From Apostichopus japonicus (lineage: Eukaryota; Echinodermata; Holothuroidea; Aspidochirotida; Stichopodidae): a DNA stretch of 64,000 nucleotides. A model generated the notes under the pieces. The model was not told the DNA's origin. It made no database searches and saw nothing but the letters and a program-made list of their open reading frames with translations. Both the position numbers and the translations under genes were made by a program. The stretch lies in contig NC_092575.1 of NCBI RefSeq assembly GCF_037975245.1, positions 7,101,001 to 7,165,000 of the forward strand. The letters are read 5' to 3'. Shown here one piece after another: positions 43,978 to 56,030 of the stretch; positions within the stretch are counted from its first letter, which is position 1, and each line of letters begins with the position of its first letter.

Positions 43978-46900
43978 ACTGTTGGCAAGAATTCACAATC
44001 TCTCTGTGAATTACAGTTGCTTTGTTGCATGCTGGGATTTCGTTACAACGTAGCTAATGGATATATCATGTAAGGTATTTTATTTCGATACACAACCGAA
44101 TTTAAGAATACTTTCTCGGGGTATATTTTCTGTTATATGTTTTTTCTTTTGCAATATAAAGTTTATTCAAAACTTGAGTACAACATCCCTGATCAAGGTG
44201 CCAAATACAATCAATCTTTCGTGAATATATAAGTATAACGACTATGGTTGTTTTTCGATATAAATCTGTAACTTTGCAATCATAATAGTGTGTGTGCATT
44301 TGTATGCGTGAGTCCGTGTGTGTTAGACGCTTCTTTGTAAACAGGATATCTCCAGATCGGCAGCTTGGATGGATCTTAAACTTTGTGTGTGGATGCCCTG
44401 TATTAGGATAAAGAAGTATCATGTTTATGGTAGAGGTCAACGGTCATTTGAGGTCAGCAGGGGTGAAATGTGATAACCTTGAAAACACCATATCTCAAGA
44501 ATGGGATTTTTATTGAATCTAATATTTAGGACGATGCGCCATATTAAGAATATGAACGCTGTTGGTCTGATTTGGACACAATATTGCAAGAGAGGAAACT
44601 TGCAAAAGGTGGACCGATAGATTAATGAAGACCCCTTAAAATTCATTTCTCTCAAAGGTTAATTAGACCAGGGAGTTGCTATGGAAACAACTCCCTGATT
44701 AGACTTAAGAGAAAGCAATTCACCAAACGAACCCCATACTAGAGCCCAAAGGATCACGAGAGTCCAAGAGACGTATTTCATTTGAAGTAGTAACAATGGT
44801 GAATGCCATAGTTACCATTCATGGAGTCCCCCAGAAAAGTTTAGGGAAAGACAAAGTCTTGAGTATAGTAAGGGGATGAAAACAGCATTGGTTAGTTTGG
44901 ATTTAGGTCTGTGGAAACTGCAGTACTCGCCCTGCATGCAAGGTAAACCATTTGAAGAGGGTTTCCACAGCTACAAGAGGGAAATCGGAAGGAATTGTCC
45001 TGAGGTCTTTCAACTGGCAATTATCATGTGAAAACGAAAGACAAGGATAGAGATCCTAGGCCTGATGTACAGTGGATTTGCAGCACCCGAAGACAACCTC
45101 GATTCAGCCTCAAGAATAGGAGTCTTTGCTGACAAAACCAACTGACCAAAAATAAACAACTTCCTAAGTTCCTGCCTCATAGAGCAAGCCGTACATTGTA
45201 AATTAGAAATCGGCATATAGCAGCGTGGAACTCACTTATTGGCATGCAGGGCGAGTAGTGAGACACATGCCCAAATGCATCATTTGGTAGAAAAAGATAC
45301 TAAGGTACTATTCGAGACAATGAATTCGCAGTAGATTCTGGCATTCAGTATACCCTGCAACAACAAAAAAGGGTACCAACTGCAGCTTTGCGATGAAAAA
45401 TAGAGAGACCTTGGGGGTATTTCTTTTGAAAAACAGGACCAAGAGAAGAAGAATTTACCAACGACGCAGTGCTGAAAATATGGGTTATATGAACATAGGT
45501 GTGTAGAGGTCGGTGAAATAATTGTTCACTGAGAAGATCAATGACGTAATTATTATGTTTTTGTACCTTTCGAAAGTCTTGCACATGTTGGGCATCTATA
45601 CTATAACTAGAATGCAAAATGCATTGACGTTTCGATGACTTCATTGTACTAGATTTCTGCTTGTTAACCAGAAATATCTGTCATGGTAAACACAGGTCAG
45701 TCTACTGTACGTGGGAATACACACCTCCACCAAACACAATAGGGGTCTTGTACTCAATGTGATGCATCCACACACCAAGTATGAGAAGTATCCACGATTT
45801 CCATCGTTAGATATCATGTAAAAGGCTTTTTAGAGTTATGTGGTATACTGCTACTCACCAAATATGAGATTGGTACAAGCCCAATCCCTTCTTGAGATAT
45901 CGTGTTTACACATACACGCGTCCGCCTGCATGACTGAATAGGTAACAATTGTCATCGAAAAACCCCCATAAGAAACAATTCGAGCAACGACATAATTTTC
46001 TTGACGGAGGAACTTTAGTTGGATTAGTTCTATTTGGGAATCCAGTTGTCCGAATGGCAACAAAGACAGGCATTATATGTTGTGAACAATGCATATATAC
46101 CGCCTTCCTGTACTGAACAACTGCCAAATGCTAGCTGGAAAATGGTAAATTAATTTGCTTCCAAGTTATCCATGAAGGTTGTGTTCGTTAACGTTCAACA
46201 TTTCTGTTTTGAGACAAATTGGCGAGGTGTCGTGTCTCTCACGGTCGATCATGCAGATATACGGCAAGATGGTATTCCTTTAATGCTCTGATTGGTTTCC
46301 TACAGTATTACTTATTGCTGTCTGTACGTGCATGCTAGAATCTTACACTGGAAGTTAAAGTGATACATTCATCTTTGTTTTAAGTGATATATACCATTAC
46401 TGATATTGCTATTTACGATAGTTATGCTTCATTATTGCAATTGTTTGTCGTCCGAAGTTGATTGTTTCTAAAATTATTATTAGGCCTATTATTTTGTACC
46501 TTTCGTTTAGGAAATTTCTCCATATTCCGAATTTCCCACCTGTGAATAAATACGTATCCAAAAACAACCTGGTTATTAGTCACTCTCTTAGTCATTTCTC
46601 TGTGTCAGTGTGTGACGTGACACAGATATACGGCAAGATTGCACCTAACATACAAGTTGTACCATCTTTAACTTGTTCATTCACTGTAAATTGCAGAGGT
46701 AAAAAATGACAAATCCCCTATTGAAAAGAGAGTCAATTTGAGCCATTCACCAATCCACATGTCCACACCCTGACCCACCCCTACTCTATTTTGCGAAAAA
46801 TAAAGGTAAATCATTGTTTCCAATCATCACCCATAATATTTATGCATAAATGTATAGCTGCATAATAATCTTCACATTGTATGGATCAGTACATTGCGAC

Positions 46901-47667
46901 GATTGATATATCATAGAGCAATTTACAGGCCGTAATAGATACACTTTATGTAAATATGAAAACCGTTAGATAACGATAACTAGTGTCAAGCCATATCGTG
47001 GCTACTAAATTTAACTTATTTAACTTGGGGGGCTGATAAGTTCGTCATATCTGTCATATCAGTAAGGTATAAACATAAATGATAAGCGCACAATCTGTGA
47101 TTTATTGGAAAGATCATAATATCTGTCCACGTTTGCCGGTCAAAGGTTCCTGCTTTTCTACCGTTTGGCAATACACATGCATAATCCACCGTGGTGTTTA
47201 TACCGCAGATTTCATAGAACGTAGAGGTTTCGAAACGCTCCTGCTTTGACAGGAGCTATAAAATCAACCAATAGTCAACATAATAAATCTTGACACGTCG
47301 ATTATTCTGCCATGCACTTGAGAAACAAAAATTTCAGTCTACAGACCTGTGAACTTTCGGAATGCAAGTTGCTGAAAAACACTATCGCAACGGACATTCT
47401 ACCGTCAGTGGTGATAATTTGAGGTAGCGTTGCTCGTGATTGTTCAAGGAGAGATTTCCATTAAGCAGGTAATTCGTGATAGGCCATACGAGTTAGGCTA
47501 TATATGATCATAGAATAATATCAGGACTGCAAGAATAACTACATTCGGCTGAATATGTCAATAAGTAGATTGCGTGGTATATCAAATACTACGTCACTAT
47601 GCCTCAAGTTTGCATTTTTATGGTTTGCAAGGGCGGACTGAGGTTTAGGCTGCTTCAGTTGTAAACT
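43978..47667. other. Intergenic region between PIPOX and the Gypsy element
   Basis: No gene recognised. It contains a repeat-like stretch at 44280-44660 with GGTCAACGGTCATTTGAGGT, a palindromic micro-insertion (44669-44697), and inverted CTCGCCCTGCATGC / GCATGCAGGGCGAG segments (about 44928 and 45243) that could bound a small element. Short frames elsewhere carry no recognisable protein. Confidence 0.5.
44669..44697. repeat. 29-bp palindromic micro-insertion with 7-bp target duplication
   Basis: Arms CAGGGAGTTG and CAACTCCCTG around CTATGGAAA. The exact flanking duplication is ATTAGAC (44662-44668, 44698-44704). Same design as the two CATGGAGG palindromes but different arm sequence. Confidence 0.7.
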
Positions 47668-47928
47668 TGTTAGATAATTAATAAATAACTATAATGTAAT
47701 AATAACACAAGACAGGTTATTCCAGTTGTTGAGGCTCTGTATTCAATAGTCATAATGAGTATATAGTACTATAGTAGAACAATCTGTTATATAAGCTCAT
47801 TTACTCTTAAATCCATATATGGGCATAGATAGGCTAGGATGGTGGCTGGGGTCAGGGTAAGTATGTAACCTCCAGGTATGACTGGCAGTGGTTGGTCTAA
47901 ACTACAGGTTGCAGTACAATATGTTACA
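47668..47928 (-). repeat. 3' LTR of the Gypsy element
   Basis: Identical by eye to 56031-56291. It is directly preceded (minus strand) by the purine tract AAAGAAAGGGAGA. Confidence 0.92.
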
Positions 47929-47941
47929 TCTCCCTTTCTTT
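47929..47941 (-). other. Polypurine tract copy beside the 3' LTR
   Basis: On the minus strand AAAGAAAGGGAGA runs up to the LTR start. The nested transposon at 47942 duplicated part of this tract (CTTTCTTT on the plus strand), leaving one full copy attached to the LTR. Confidence 0.75.
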
Positions 47942-48165
47942 GGGTGTTACTAAAACGAATGACAATTGCGTTACACGTAACGAATGACAATATGTTGTAC
48001 ACACTAAAAAATTGCGTTAACTAAAACGAATGACAGTAATGACAGCACAGACATTTGCTTCAACTGGATATCCCAGTTCAGACTCCGTGGGTATCTAGAT
48101 CTAGTATAGTACGGACAAGATAAAAACGCACCTTACAGCAAGCGAAATTGTAAGTGTGATTTTAA

Positions 48166-51100
48166 CAAGAGCCCAAGGGCACTGTGGTTCCTTGCTTGGG
48201 GTATATGACAATACACATAATATTATCAAGCAAGATTGGGCTGAAATAGTCCAAGTAATTGTGGTCCTACTGTACATGTTCCCATAAAGCAACCAACACT
48301 ATAGCCAACACTTTTGTGATCACAAAATGTGATCGAATTTTTTATCAAAAGACACTTTTGACATCTAAATATGGCGTCGAAAATGTAAGAAATATATGAG
48401 ACCTACAAGCGTGTCAACAGATATGATAACAATGGTGACCTCAGATGACATGACCTTTAAGTTTCAAAATGTTCCACCACCCCATTCACAACTTGTCCCA
48501 AAATATCAACCATGTCACACCTTGGCATTGAGATTTAATTGCATTAAATGTCAAAAATTTAACTTTGAATTTGTATGTAACTTCACACACAAAGGTCACC
48601 CAGAGGTCAACCAATTGACATTTTTGATCGGTGAGACCTAAATAGAGCATGACTGTAAAAATTCAAACATTTTTTCTTTGCCCAATTTCTCCCCCCATAA
48701 TACTACTTTTTTAACATTAGCTGACCTTTGGTGACCTTGGATCGCATGACCGTTAAGCTTGAAAATATTCCCCTATACCATTTGCAACTTGTCTCAAAAT
48801 ATCAACTGTGTAACACCTTGGCACTGGGAGTTATTACACTAAATGTCTGAAAATTAACTTTGACCTCATATAACTTAACATACAAAGGTCACCTTGGGTC
48901 AACTTATTGACATTTTTGATTGATGAGACCTAAATTAGAGCATCAAACTATAAAAATTCAAACATTTTTTTCTTTGCCCATTTTCTAACCCCAAAATACT
49001 AGTTTTTTTGACATTAATTGACCTTTGGTGACCTCGGATCACATGACCGTTAAGTTTGAAAATATTCCCCTATACCATTTGCAACTTGTCCAAAAATATC
49101 AACCATGTCACATCTTGGCACTGGGAGTTATTACACTAAATGTCTGAAAATTAACTTTGACCTCAAATAACTTCCCACACGAAGGTCAAATGGGGGTCAA
49201 CCCATTGACATTTATGATCAGAAGGTACCTTTAACATCTGAAAATAGCATCGAAACTGTAAAATATCCACAAAACACGAAAAGGTCACCAGAGGTCAAAT
49301 TGAGGTCAAGGGTCACCCAGATGCGGGTCGACAATTGGATTTCATTGAAGCAACTCCCAACTCTAACGGACAATTTGTTCTCAAGTTATCGCAAAAATAC
49401 TAGTTTTTTATCATTAATTGACCTTTGGTGACCTTGTATCACATAACCGTTAAGTTTGAAAATATTCCCCTATACCATTTGCAACTACTCCAAAAATATC
49501 AACCTTGTCACACCTTGGAACTGGGAGTTATTGCATTAAATGTCCGAAAATTAACTTTGACCTCATATAACTTCGCACACGAAGGTCACACGGGGGTCAA
49601 GCAACTGACATTTATGATCAGAAGTTACCTTTAACATCTGAAAATAGCATTGAAACTGTAAAAATCCACAAAACACTAAAAAGGTCACCAGAGGTCAAAT
49701 TGAGGTCAAGGGTCACCCAGATGCGGGTCGCCAATTGGATTACATTGAAGCAACTCCCAACCCTAACGGACAATTTGTTCTCAAGTTATCGCAAAAATAC
49801 TAGTTTTTTATCATTAATTGACCTTTGGTGACCTCGGATCACATGACCGTTAAGTTTGAACATATTCCCCTATACCATTTGCAACTTGTCTCAAAATATC
49901 AACTGTGTAACACCTCGGCACTGGGAGTTATTACACTAAATGTCTGAAAATTAACTTTGACCTCATATAACTTAACATACAAAGGTCACCTTGGGTCAAC
50001 TTATTGACATTTTTGATTGATGAGACCTAAATTAGAGCATCAAACTATAAAAATTCAAACATTTTTTTCTTTGCCCATTTTCTAACCCCAAAATACTAGT
50101 TTTTTTGACATTAATTGACCTTTGGTGACCTCGGATCACATGACCGTTAAGTTTGAAAATATTCCCCTATACCATTTGCAACTTGTCCAAAAATATCAAC
50201 CATGTCACATCTTGGCACTGGGAGTTATTACATTAAATGTCTGAAAATTAACTTTGACCTCATATAACTTAACATACAAAGGTCACCTTGGGTCAACTTA
50301 TTGACATTTTTGATTGATGAGACCTAAATTAGAGCATCAAACTATAAAAATTCAAACATTTTTTTCTTTGCCCATTTTCTAACCCCAAAATACTAGTTTT
50401 TTTGACATTAATTGACCTTTGGTGACCTCGGATCACATGACCGTTAAGTTTGAAAATATTCCCCTATACCATTTGCAACTTGTCCAAAAATATCAACCAT
50501 GTCACATCTTGGAACTGGGAGTTGTTGCATTAAATGTCTGAAAATTAACTTTGACCTTGTATAACTTCGCACACGAAGGTCACACGGGTGTCAAGCAACT
50601 GACATTTTTGATCGGAAGGTACCTTTGATATCCAAATCTAGCATCAAAACCAAACATTTTCTTTTTTGCTCGTTTCCTCCCAAAATAAGCGCATTTTTTC
50701 TAATGTGACCTTTGACCTTTTGACCTTGTTTTCAGATGTAGTTTAATCTCCGGATTCCAAAAAACAAAACAAAAAGTCTGTACAACCATCCTAACTCCGA
50801 CCGAAAAACTTTGACCCCATATAACTTCGCACATAAAGGTCACACGGGGTCAACCTATTGACATTTATGATCAGAAGGTACCTTTGACATCTGAAAATAG
50901 CATCGAAACTGTAAAAATCCCCAAAACACGAAAAGGTCACCAGAGGTCAAATTGAGGTCAAGGGTCACCCAGATGTGGGTCGACAATTGGATTACATTGA
51001 GGCAACTCCCAACCCTAACGGACATTTCGTTCTCAAGTTATTGCAAAAATACTAATTTTTTATCATTAATTGACCTTTGGTGACCTCGGATCACATGACG

Positions 51101-51457
51101 GTTAAGTTTGAAAATGCTCCCCTGACCAGTTCACAACTTGTCCCAAAATATCGATCTTGTCGCACATTGGCACTGGGAGTTATTGCAGTTTTAATATTTT
51201 CGGTTTTTGGACCATAACTGACCTTTGGTGACCTTTGTGGGCACCAAAAACAATAGGGCACACCTTCTCCATATGGCGGATCTATAGTCCAAGTTTGGCC
51301 TCAATCCAACATTCCCTTATTGAGATAGAGCGTACCCAAGCAAGTGTCACAGACGCACACACACACATACATACATACATACATACACACATACATACAT
51401 ACACACACACATACGCCAACCTGACTGCATAGGTTCCTTTTGCTAAAGCAAGGAACC
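48166..51457. mobile_element. Repeat element rich in AGGTCA motifs, nested in copy 2
   Basis: Its borders are defined by comparison with copy 1, which reads straight through GATTTTAAAAAGTAAATTT at 29646-29664. Subterminal inverted GGTTCCTTGCTT marks both ends (48182-48196, 51443-51458). The interior (about 48400-51240) has eight or so units of about 300-390 bp with TTGACCTTTGGTGACCTC and TATACCATTTGCAACTTGTC, and then a CATACATACATA run. No coding frame. Confidence 0.8.
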
Positions 51458-51738
51458 AAAAAGTAAATTTAACGTCATTTTCCCGATATTAATTGTTAGA
51501 AACTAACAATACTATAATCTTGAAACGGCTTCAGCTATCTTTCTATATAAATCTACAGAGGTAAAAAGCACAGCACTCAAGCGCATTCTCACACAAATCT
51601 TTCCTGTGGTTTCTATCCGTAAATTACACCAAAACCCTACAACCACGTAACATGCGATTTTCCTCAAATCATTTTTGCGCAGAAAACCAATAAACCCATT
51701 TACTCCATTCCGTTATTCATTCTATCTCTTCTCACCAC

Positions 51739-51841
51739 CGTTGTCATTCGTTTGTCATTCGCTGTCATTCGCTGTCATTCGCTGTCATTCGCTGTCATTC
51801 GCTGTCATTCGCTGTCATTCGCTGTCATTCGCTGTCATTCG
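51739..51841. repeat. 10-bp tandem repeat TGTCATTCGC
   Basis: About ten uninterrupted copies in the right arm of the GGGTG-ended transposon. Copy 1 has only about three imperfect copies at 30008-30046, so the array expanded in this copy. Confidence 0.92.
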
Positions 51842-52177
51842 CAAATGATAATTTACCCTGTACAAAGTCAATTGTCATTCGGTCATTCGCTGTCATTCGT
51901 TTTAGTTTGTCCCCTTTCTTTGTAAGTTAGATGATGTCACAACAACTAGTGTATAAAATATAATGACTACATGAAATTTTAACATAGTGGTTAAATACAA
52001 ACATTATAGTGGTTAAATACATAGATTAAGAATATCTTATTTACATGACGTAGTCCTTTGCCCAGACAGGTTTTGTTTTTAGTCTAGAGCTTCTACGTAT
52101 CTCTTCATTAGTCTCAGTATTCTCTCGCATGTCTCTCTCCTCACTTTCTGGGTCAACAAGCTGCATGTCAAGCTCTT

Positions 52178-54814
52178 TCAATGATATGAGTCATAGTTTT
52201 CCTTAGTTTTACGAAGGTGTTTACGGTTTCGACGATAATTTGTACCATCAAGTGTTTCGACAATGTATGAGCGGGGTTGACCCGTTCGAGAAGTCACTGT
52301 TGCTGGGACCCACCCCTTTTCTGTTTGCATTCTTATGTTTTCACCGGGATAAAGTTGGGCTAGGGGTCTTGCTTGCCTGTCAAAGTAGGTTTTCTGCATT
52401 TGTCGTTTTTCAGCAAGTCGTTTGGTTACAGTGTCCGGTTTCAATATACGGGGTTGCAGGAGCCGTTCACTAGTGGGTAGTCTTGTTTTAGTTCTGCGTC
52501 CAAATAGTCGTTGGGCGGGTGACCCGAGGATGTCATCTCTGGGGGTATTGCGATACTCAAGCAATGCTAAATATGGGTCTTGACCATCCTCTTTTGTCTT
52601 TGTAAGCAAGCCCTTTGCTATCTGTACAGCCTTTTCGGCCATACCATTCGACTGAGGGTGGTACGGACTAGAAGTTGTATGGTGAAATTGAAACAAATGT
52701 GAAAATTCAGAAAAACAATTACTGCTAAGTTGTGGCCCGTTGTCACTTACAAGTGTGTCTGGTATCCCATGTCGTGCAAATTGAGATTTCAAATTTGTTA
52801 TTACAGTTTCGCTTTTCGTGTTTGGGAGATGTGCCATTTCAAAATATCCCGAATAGTAATCAATCAAAATTAAATAATCTTTACCATTCCATTCAAACAA
52901 ATCTGCACCAATTTTTGCCCATGGCCTTGTTGGAACATCATGCGGCATCAGGGGTTCTTTGGTGTTTTGATTTCTGTATTTGTTACAAATCTCACATTTA
53001 GATATAAGATCTTCAATCTCAGCATTCATCTGAGGCCAGAACAGAACATCCCTGGCCCTTCGTTTGCATTTTTCAATGCCAAAATGAGCACTATGAATTT
53101 GCGCCAGAATGTCAGGCCTCATTTTTAGTGGAACGATAACTTTATCACCCCTGAATAGTATCTCGTCATTGACAGTAATTTCATGCTTGTAGCTCCAATA
53201 AGGCCTTGCGCAGACTGGAAGTTCTGACCGTGTCTCAGGCCAACCCTCTCCGATATATTTCACAAGAGTTTGCAAACTAATGTCCTCTACTGTGAGTTGT
53301 CTTAGTTTAATTAACTTTTCATTTGACATAGGAAGCATCTGAATCTGAGCTATTTCAAATGCTTTCTCTCCTAGATTATCAGCCATTTCAGCCAAGCTAC
53401 ACCTAGACAAAGTGTCAGCTATGTACAATTCTTTACCCGGTTTGTAATTAACTGACAGAGGGTACTTTTGAACTTTCAAAAGCATCTGTTGGAGCCTGTG
53501 GGGAGTTTGGTACAACGGTTTTGTAAATATTGCCTCTAAGGGCTTGTGATCGGTTTCGACATTGATTGACTTTTGACCATACAAATATTCGTGGAACCTT
53601 TCACAACCGAATACAATCCCTAACATTTCTTTTTCGATTTGTGCGTAATTTTGTTGGCTTTTGGTCATTGATTTTGATGCATAGGCTATTGGGGCGCCCT
53701 CTTGAAGTAGCACAGCTCCAAGCCCCTGACTACTTGCGTCTACAGATATAGTAACCTCTTTGTTTACGTCAAACAATTTCAGCACAGGTGTTTTTGTGAT
53801 TTTCTCTTTTAGTTTTTGGAAACTCTTTTGTTTCGTTTCATCCCATTCCCATTGGACACCTTTTCCTAGTAGTGCCCGAAGGGGCGCACTTTCTACCGAC
53901 AAATTTGGAATGAATTTTGCCACATAGGTAACCATCCCCATGAACCTCCGGAGGCTCTCCTTGTCATGTGGAGGCTCCATTTCACTTATCGCCCTTACCT
54001 TTTCTGGGTCTGGCTTCAGACCATTAGAAGTTAACACATGTCCCAAATATGAAATTTGAGGCTTTCTTAATTGACATTTGTCCTTGTTTAACTTAACGTT
54101 TCTGTCTCTTGCCCGTTGCAACAATTGTTCCAATCGTTGGTCATGCTCAATGTCGTCTTTTCCCCACACAAGAATATCGTCGGCTACGATTTCAATGCCT
54201 TCCAGATCTTCAAACACCTGACTCATCACATCTTGGAAGACTTCTGGAGCAGAGCAGATTCCAAATGGTAGGCGGTGGAACTTGTATCTCCCAAAAGGTG
54301 TGTTGAATGTGCACAGGTTGGTACCTTCCTCATCAAGGTTGACCTGCCAGAACCCAGAGCTGGCGTCCAGCACAGAAAATACTTGGGCGTCAGGCATCCG
54401 CGAAATCACTTCTTCTATCGTGCGCATTGGGAAGTGTTCCCTTTTGATGGCTTTGTTCAAATCCCGCGGATCTATACAAATCCTAATTTTATTAGGCTTG
54501 ATTACGGTGACCATACTGTTCACCCATGCAGTAGGCTCGCGAACGCGTGAAATAACATTCATACGTTCCATCCGATTTAGTTCTTTGCGTATCCTCTCTC
54601 GGAGGGCTACTGGGACCTTACGCGGTGGATGTACGACCGGGGCAATGGTGGGGTCGACGGTTATATGGTGTGTTACATCTGTAACTGATCCCAGTCCAGT
54701 AAATACATCTTTGTATTTCTCAAGCAGATCTAGCTCTGCTGTTGATTCTTCACTGTCTAACTCCTGAGTCTTAAATACTCTCTTGATCAATGACAGCTGC
54801 TCACACGACGGTAG
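52178..54814 (-). pseudogene. pol: Gypsy pol: reverse transcriptase, RNase H, integrase
   Basis: An open frame of about 870 codons follows the TGA in the same phase. RT: FNTPFGRYKFHRLPFGICSA and IVADDILVWG (catalytic ADD). RNase H: SVDASSQGLGAVLLQEGAPI. Integrase: zinc-binding HSAHFGIEKCKRRARD with CEIC, and a D,D,E core in GADLFEWNGKDYLILIDYYS, VSDNGPQLSS and PYHPQSNGMAEKAVQ. The C-terminus has YPGENIRMQTEKGWVPATVT. The enzymatic residues are all present, so this part seems recently active. It lacks its own start because it was fused to gag-protease. Confidence 0.93.
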
Positions 54815-55985
54815 TCATAATAGACAAGGAACTACTCCATCTACGACCTGAAAATTTATCACATAAAACCGGTCTTTATATTCACAGGCTATGTCAACAC
54901 AGCCAATCGTTTTGAGCTTTTGTCCTCCGTACGCGACTAGTTTAGCTTTTGATTTCTTCGGTGGTTCATTCGTTATCTGCTCGTAGATACTTTTACTAAT
55001 CACATTACACTCTGCGCCCGTGTCAATTGTGAAGTTGACTAAACATTCATTTAGAGACAGCTGAACCTCCCAGTTTTTGTCTGTTTTCGGGCCTTTTGCT
55101 TTTTCCACTTTTGTCATACCGATAAAAAATTCAGTTTCACTGTAAGTGTCCGATCCAGTCGCTTGGTTTATCACTCGAATGTCTTTTTGGCTTTGAGATC
55201 TCTGCTTCTTGCTGTTGCTTTGCGTGTACGCCAATTTTTTATTGTTTCGGCATACCACGGCAAAATGATTTAGTTTCCCACACGAATTGCATTTGGCACC
55301 TATCGCCGGACAGTCATGTTCCCTATCCCAAGATCGTCCACATTTGTAACAGTTTCTATTACCACTACTGGTTTGCGATTTTTGTGACTTTCCTCGTGTG
55401 TTAGAGTTATACGATCTTACCTGGTGTATTGGTAAGTTTGTCTCCCCTGCCAATGATTTCATTTGCGCCGAAGTCGCTTCACTGGCGCGGCAAATGTCGA
55501 TCGCTTTGCCAAGTGTTAAAGACTCCTCCCTAAGAAGACGTCTGCGTACTTGGTCATCGTGTATGCCGCATACAATTCGATCGCGAATCAAACCGTCAGT
55601 GAGTTCCCCGAATTCGCATCCTTTAGATTTGTTTCTCAAATCCGTAACGTATTGGTCGATAGGCTCACTCGACTTTTGGTTGCGTGTATTAAAAATATGA
55701 CGCTCCCAGGTAATGTTTTTTTCTTGGCTTACAAAATGCCTCAAACTGATCCATAACTTTGTTAAGTTTCCAGCAATCTCCTTCCTCCTCCCATTTGAAG
55801 GAGTTATAGATTTCTACAGCGTCCTCCCCAGCAATATGAAGTAGTGCTGAAGTTTTTACTTTATCTGTTTTAGCGCTTAGTCCACTAGCTTCCAGATATA
55901 GGAGCAACATCTGTTTCCATTTTCTCCAGTTTTCAGCCAGATTTCCTTGCAGATTTAATGAACTTGGTTGCTTTAACTGATCCAT
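54815..55985 (-). pseudogene. gag: Gypsy gag and protease, broken by a frameshift and a stop
   Basis: Starts with MDQLKQPSSLNLQGNLAENW at 55985. The frame breaks near 55726 in a run of A residues on the minus strand, where a one-base length difference splits capsid into two overlapping frames (55985-55689 and 55744-54815). Downstream are a capsid stretch (NQKSSEPIDQYVTDLRNKSK), two zinc knuckles (CYKCGRSWDREHDC and CNSCGKLNHFAVVC) and an aspartic protease (FTIDTGAECNVIS). A TGA at 54815-54817 then interrupts what looks like a single gag-pol frame. The frameshift could be an assembly error in a homopolymer. Confidence 0.9.
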
Positions 55986-56008
55986 TTTGAAATGTCCACA
56001 ATGGTGTT

Positions 56009-56022
56009 CACTTCTGACACCA
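56009..56022 (-). other. Primer-binding site of the Gypsy element
   Basis: Minus-strand TGGTGTCAGAAGTG lies 8 bases inside the 5' LTR. It begins with TGG, the complement of a tRNA CCA end. I cannot name the tRNA with confidence. Confidence 0.7.
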
Positions 56023-56030
56023 TGTTAACT

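Larger units (their letters stand above)
47942..51913. mobile_element. GGGTG-ended DNA transposon, copy 2, inserted in the Gypsy purine tract
   Basis: Same family as 29366-30159: left end GGGTGTTACTAAAACGAATG, right end GTTTTAGTTTGTCCC, exact 8-bp duplication CTTTCTTT (47934-47941, 51914-51921). The right arm holds about ten tandem copies of TGTCATTCGC (about 51739-51841). It is enlarged to 3972 bp by an insertion at 48166-51457. Confidence 0.88.

Noticed and set aside
51739-51841. CRISPR-like regular repeat
   Set aside because: Directly abutting 10-bp units without spacers in a eukaryotic transposon.
52240-54767. Plus-strand frames up to 161 codons opposite Gypsy pol
   Set aside because: Antisense shadows of the pol frame with no recognisable domain.
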